Shown here one piece after another: positions 61,934-64,000 of a stretch of 64,000 nucleotides of DNA (positions are counted from its first letter, which is position 1; each line of letters opens with the position of its first letter). Location: positions 1 through 64,000 of the forward strand of contig NZ_AWFF01000098.1 in the NCBI RefSeq assembly GCF_000682755.1, given 5' to 3'. Made by a program: the position numbers and the translations under genes. Below the pieces are notes generated by a model, which saw only the letters and a program-made list of their open reading frames with translations, ran no database searches and was not told where the DNA came from. The stretch comes from Hyphomonas beringensis (GTDB lineage: Bacteria; Pseudomonadota; Alphaproteobacteria; Caulobacterales; Hyphomonadaceae).

Positions 61934-62689
61934 TTACCGGGCCATCTGGTGCATAAGTAAAGCCTGGCACACCACGGCAGTAACCGTTTTCGTCTTGAAG
62001 GGCTTCGGGATGAGAAAGGCCGGCTCCGGTTTGTCTCCGGTCAGCAATTGCTCCGGATAGGCCGTAATAAAGACGACTTGCGCGTTACAGAATTCCTGAA
62101 TTTCTTCGACTGCTTCCAGACCTGAGCTCTCATCAGCCAGACGCAGGTCTGCCAGGATAAGGGAAGGCTTGTGCATTTTGGCAAGGGCAACGGCCTGCGC
62201 ATGCGTGTTCGCGGTTGCAGGAACAGTATGTCCCAGTCCCCGCAAAGTCGTAGCCAGGTCATAGGCGATAAAAGGTTCGTCCTCGATCACCATGGCCGTT
62301 GTGGCCAGAGAAGACAAAAGCTCCTCAGTTGCATTCCTGACGCGGTCCTGAACGCTATCTGTCTCGATATCCAGTGCCTCTGCCACTTCTTCATCCGAGA
62401 AATTCTCGACTGAGGTCAGCAGAAGTGCCCGGCGATCTGTCGTATTTGCAAGGCGCAGATACTCCGGCAAGATGTCGCTCGCCTCGATCTGTACGTCTAC
62501 CAAATCCCCAAGCGCCTTGTAAAAGGCGGGACGCGAACTGGCGGTATGGCTTAGGTCCAGCTTATCTTCGAGAAGTTGATTCAGGAGGTCTTCAACCAGC
62601 TGATCTCCTTCACGTTGTTTGCCCGTGAGAGAGCGGGCATAGCGCCGCAACGATGGCAAAAGGGCCTGAAGGTGTTCGTGCAACGGCAT
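61934..62689 (-). CDS. phyR: General stress response regulator PhyR
   Basis: The 252-residue protein joins an N-terminal sigma-factor-like domain (about 1-125: LPSLRRYARSLTGKQREGDQLVEDLL, ALLLTSVENFSDEEVAEAL) to a receiver domain (about 131-250; acidic pair Glu136/Asp137, phosphoacceptor Asp181 in LILADLRLADESSG, Lys in IPKPF). When phosphorylated, PhyR binds the anti-sigma factor NepR and frees EcfG. ATG 62689 is the family start; the frame to 62896 is rejected. It diverges from an ECF sigma gene. Confidence 0.95.
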   Translation of the reverse strand: MPLHEHLQALLPSLRRYARSLTGKQREGDQLVEDLLNQLLEDKLDLSHTASSRPAFYKALGDLVDVQIEASDILPEYLRLANTTDRRALLLTSVENFSDEEVAEALDIETDSVQDRVRNATEELLSSLATTAMVIEDEPFIAYDLATTLRGLGHTVPATANTHAQAVALAKMHKPSLILADLRLADESSGLEAVEEIQEFCNAQVVFITAYPEQLLTGDKPEPAFLIPKPFKTKTVTAVVCQALLMHQMAR

Positions 62690-63014
62690 AATAGGCCCCG
62701 CGATGGTTATGGCATCGTTCAAGTCTGAGGATCGGCATTCGCGGTTCGTTAACCTGAAACTGTGATCATGCTGAAAGATAGAACAAAAAAGTGAATGTGG
62801 AGAGTGTGTTTCTTCCAAAATAGCATGGCAAAAAGAGGGCAGTTTCTCTCTCATGCGTATAGCGTCGCAGGCTTGGAAGAAAATGCATATTTCCACCCAG
62901 GGCTTCAGTGGACACAGAGTGTCCCTGCAATATCTGGGGCAGAAATGCCTCTCAATAGGTGCCCGCTAAGGGCTAGGTGGTTTGGTTGAGGAAACAACCG
63001 GGGGACAAGATATC
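62690..63014. promoter_or_regulatory. phyR / sigma intergenic region without nepR
   Basis: In many alphaproteobacteria nepR lies in this divergent gap. I translated both strands: the only frame, 62795-62989, does not resemble NepR, and no such protein is visible. A short palindrome GGACAC-AGA-GTGTCC is at 62910-62924. No clear GGAAC-N16-CGTT promoter is seen. Confidence 0.6.
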
Positions 63015-63623
63015 ATGTGCAAGAGCGATGACTGTTCTGTAGAAAACTGGTCTTTTGTTGATGAGCTGGAAGCCATGCTTCCGCAAATGCGCGCCTTTGC
63101 GCGAAGTCTCTGTCATGATGTAACTCTGGCCGACGACATTGTTCAGTCCGCCTGCCTGAAAGCCTGGGGCGCAGCGGATACGTTCGACCGTACTGCCAGT
63201 ATGCGCCCATGGATTCTGCGAATCGTTCGGAATGAGTATCTGCAGCATTGCCGGCGCTCGTGGCGCACTGTCGATGTCGAACATGGCTATCTTGAGGATA
63301 CACTGGTCGACCATTGCGCTGCAGAGACGGTAAATGATGCGTCGCGCGCGATTCAGGAAATCTATGCCCTGCCGGTTAAGCAGCGGGACGCAATTATTCT
63401 CGTTCTGGGTGCCGGGCTGACATATGAAGAGGCCGGTGAGGTCATGGGCTGTTCCGCGGGTACGATCAAAAGCCGCGTAAGCCGGGCCCGTGCAATCCTG
63501 ATGGATGGTTTGAACGGTGTGACCCAGCTATCATCGCGCCGTGACGCGCCTGATGTCAGCCATATGCCGCAAATGCACCGGCTGGTTCAGCATGCCGAAA
63601 TACTTATGGCCAGAGCTGCCTGA
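63015..63623 (+). CDS. ECF sigma factor, EcfG-like
   Basis: The 202-residue protein has region 2 (about 15-85, MLPQMRAFARSLCHDVTLADDIVQSACLKAW, RPWILRIVRNEYLQHCRR) and region 4 (about 115-165, LPVKQRDAIILVLGAGLTYEEAGEVMGCSAGTIKSRVSRAR). It fits the ECF15/EcfG type that controls the general stress response with PhyR next door. ATG 63015 has GGGGGAC upstream; the TTG at 62982 is an alternative. No anti-sigma gene precedes it. Confidence 0.87.
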   Translation: MCKSDDCSVENWSFVDELEAMLPQMRAFARSLCHDVTLADDIVQSACLKAWGAADTFDRTASMRPWILRIVRNEYLQHCRRSWRTVDVEHGYLEDTLVDHCAAETVNDASRAIQEIYALPVKQRDAIILVLGAGLTYEEAGEVMGCSAGTIKSRVSRARAILMDGLNGVTQLSSRRDAPDVSHMPQMHRLVQHAEILMARAA

Positions 63624-63629
63624 GCTTAT

Positions 63630-63986
63630 TCAGGCCATCAGGAAAAAGACACTGACAGAGTAAATCGTCGTGAGTGCAGCCATTTTTATGCCGGCAGAGA
63701 CCAGGAATGGCCGCAAGTCATTCCATGTTGTGTCTCGCGCTACGGCGGCAACTGCGGTTGCGATTTCCAGATGCACGCCTTCATGGCTTTGCCCCGCCAG
63801 CATCAGGACAATTTTGGTCGAGCGGGATGTGGGTGTTGCGCGCGCTTCAGTCAGAACTTCCTGAAACACGCGAGCCGCTACAACTTCACTGAGCGCGCGG
63901 CGAGGGCGCCAGCCATATTTGGAGAGTTCTGCGGCTCCTAGCCAGACAAAAGGCCAACTGATCCACATATCCCGCAACAAGAACAT
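63630..63986 (-). CDS. Unknown protein, possibly 5'-truncated by the window edge
   Basis: The visible 118 residues start with MFLLRDMWISWPFVWLG (possible amphipathic or membrane segment), have a helical middle and end in a hydrophobic helix (AGIKMAALTTIYSVSVFFLMA). The frame stays open to the window end, so the true start may lie outside. It converges with the sigma gene (6-nt gap). I recognise no family. Confidence 0.5.
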   Translation of the reverse strand: MFLLRDMWISWPFVWLGAAELSKYGWRPRRALSEVVAARVFQEVLTEARATPTSRSTKIVLMLAGQSHEGVHLEIATAVAAVARDTTWNDLRPFLVSAGIKMAALTTIYSVSVFFLMA

Positions 63987-64000
63987 TGCTAGGGTTATGC

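Noticed and set aside
62795-62989. 64-codon frame considered as nepR
   Set aside because: It lacks the conserved helix and NEP-PDRF-type motif of NepR and has no ribosome binding site; the sequence is Cys/Trp-rich noise.

Overview
The window is a GC-rich stretch of bacterial chromosome. It most likely comes from an alphaproteobacterium of the Hyphomonadaceae (a Hyphomonas/Henriciella-like organism). This rests on the PhyR plus EcfG-type stress genes, the DUF1150 and FYDLN-acid families, the class II EPSP synthase, the order (FYDLN)-aroA-...-cmk-rpsA-ihfB, two large TonB-dependent receptors, and a lipoprotein pair that I recall as named after Hyphomonas (HNE_0200 family and its beta-helix partner). 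Assignment is by protein recognition only; no database was searched.

Layout. 1-455: a gene-free edge with three inverted-repeat intergenic elements. 0.5-12 kb: rpsO-pnp with a hairpin terminator after each gene, an SRPBCC protein, a uridine kinase-like kinase, an exported HAD phosphatase, a CAP-domain protein, a flavodoxin-fold oxidoreductase, an SDR, a YjhX-family protein, fabI and fabA (no fabB between them), an SH3-domain protein and a 2-hydroxyacid dehydrogenase. 12-18.7 kb: hpt plus a zinc-ribbon membrane protein, diverging from a tightly packed ftsE-ftsX-ydcF-plsC-DUF2125-alkA series, then an HNH endonuclease. 18.8-20.9 kb: a tandem pair of paralogous exported proteins of unknown function with TonB-box-like N-terminal segments. 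21-30 kb: a fatty-acid desaturase, a lipoprotein, SelO and two divergent TonB-dependent receptors. 30-38 kb: an esterase, glmM, cysQ, an FKBP-type lipoprotein, ilvA, and the di-haem lipoprotein/beta-helix lipoprotein pair. 38-46 kb: tRNA-Ala(GGC), an FYDLN acidic zinc-ribbon protein, and aroA separated from cmk-rpsA-ihfB by three inserted genes (a low-GC unknown, a macro-domain protein, an old-yellow-enzyme homologue). 46-55.5 kb: mscL, xerC, a decayed rhodanese-like gene, a ferredoxin-NADP reductase, a trypsin-like protease with a C-terminal extension, two membrane proteins, lpdA, an unknown exported protein and a GNAT acetyltransferase. 55.5-64 kb: a winged-helix regulator/membrane protein pair with a perfect operator-like palindrome, yebC, etfBA, a GT2 glycosyltransferase with GtrA, a 3-hydroxyacyl-CoA dehydrogenase, phyR diverging from an ECF sigma factor, and a partial gene at the edge.

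Most of the window is housekeeping: translation and RNA decay (rpsO, pnp, rpsA, tRNA-Ala), fatty-acid and phospholipid synthesis (fabA, fabI, plsC, desaturase), division (ftsEX), cell-wall precursor synthesis (glmM), aromatic and branched-chain amino acid synthesis (aroA, ilvA), and electron transfer from fatty acid and keto acid oxidation (etfBA, lpdA, 3-hydroxyacyl-CoA dehydrogenase).

The best candidates for undescribed biology are the tandem exported paralogues at 18.8-20.9 kb, the di-haem/beta-helix lipoprotein pair at 35.5-37.9 kb, and the low-GC gene with a non-canonical start inserted behind aroA. Also notable are the HhH-extended ribosomal protein S1 and the phyR/sigma locus, which lacks a recognisable nepR.
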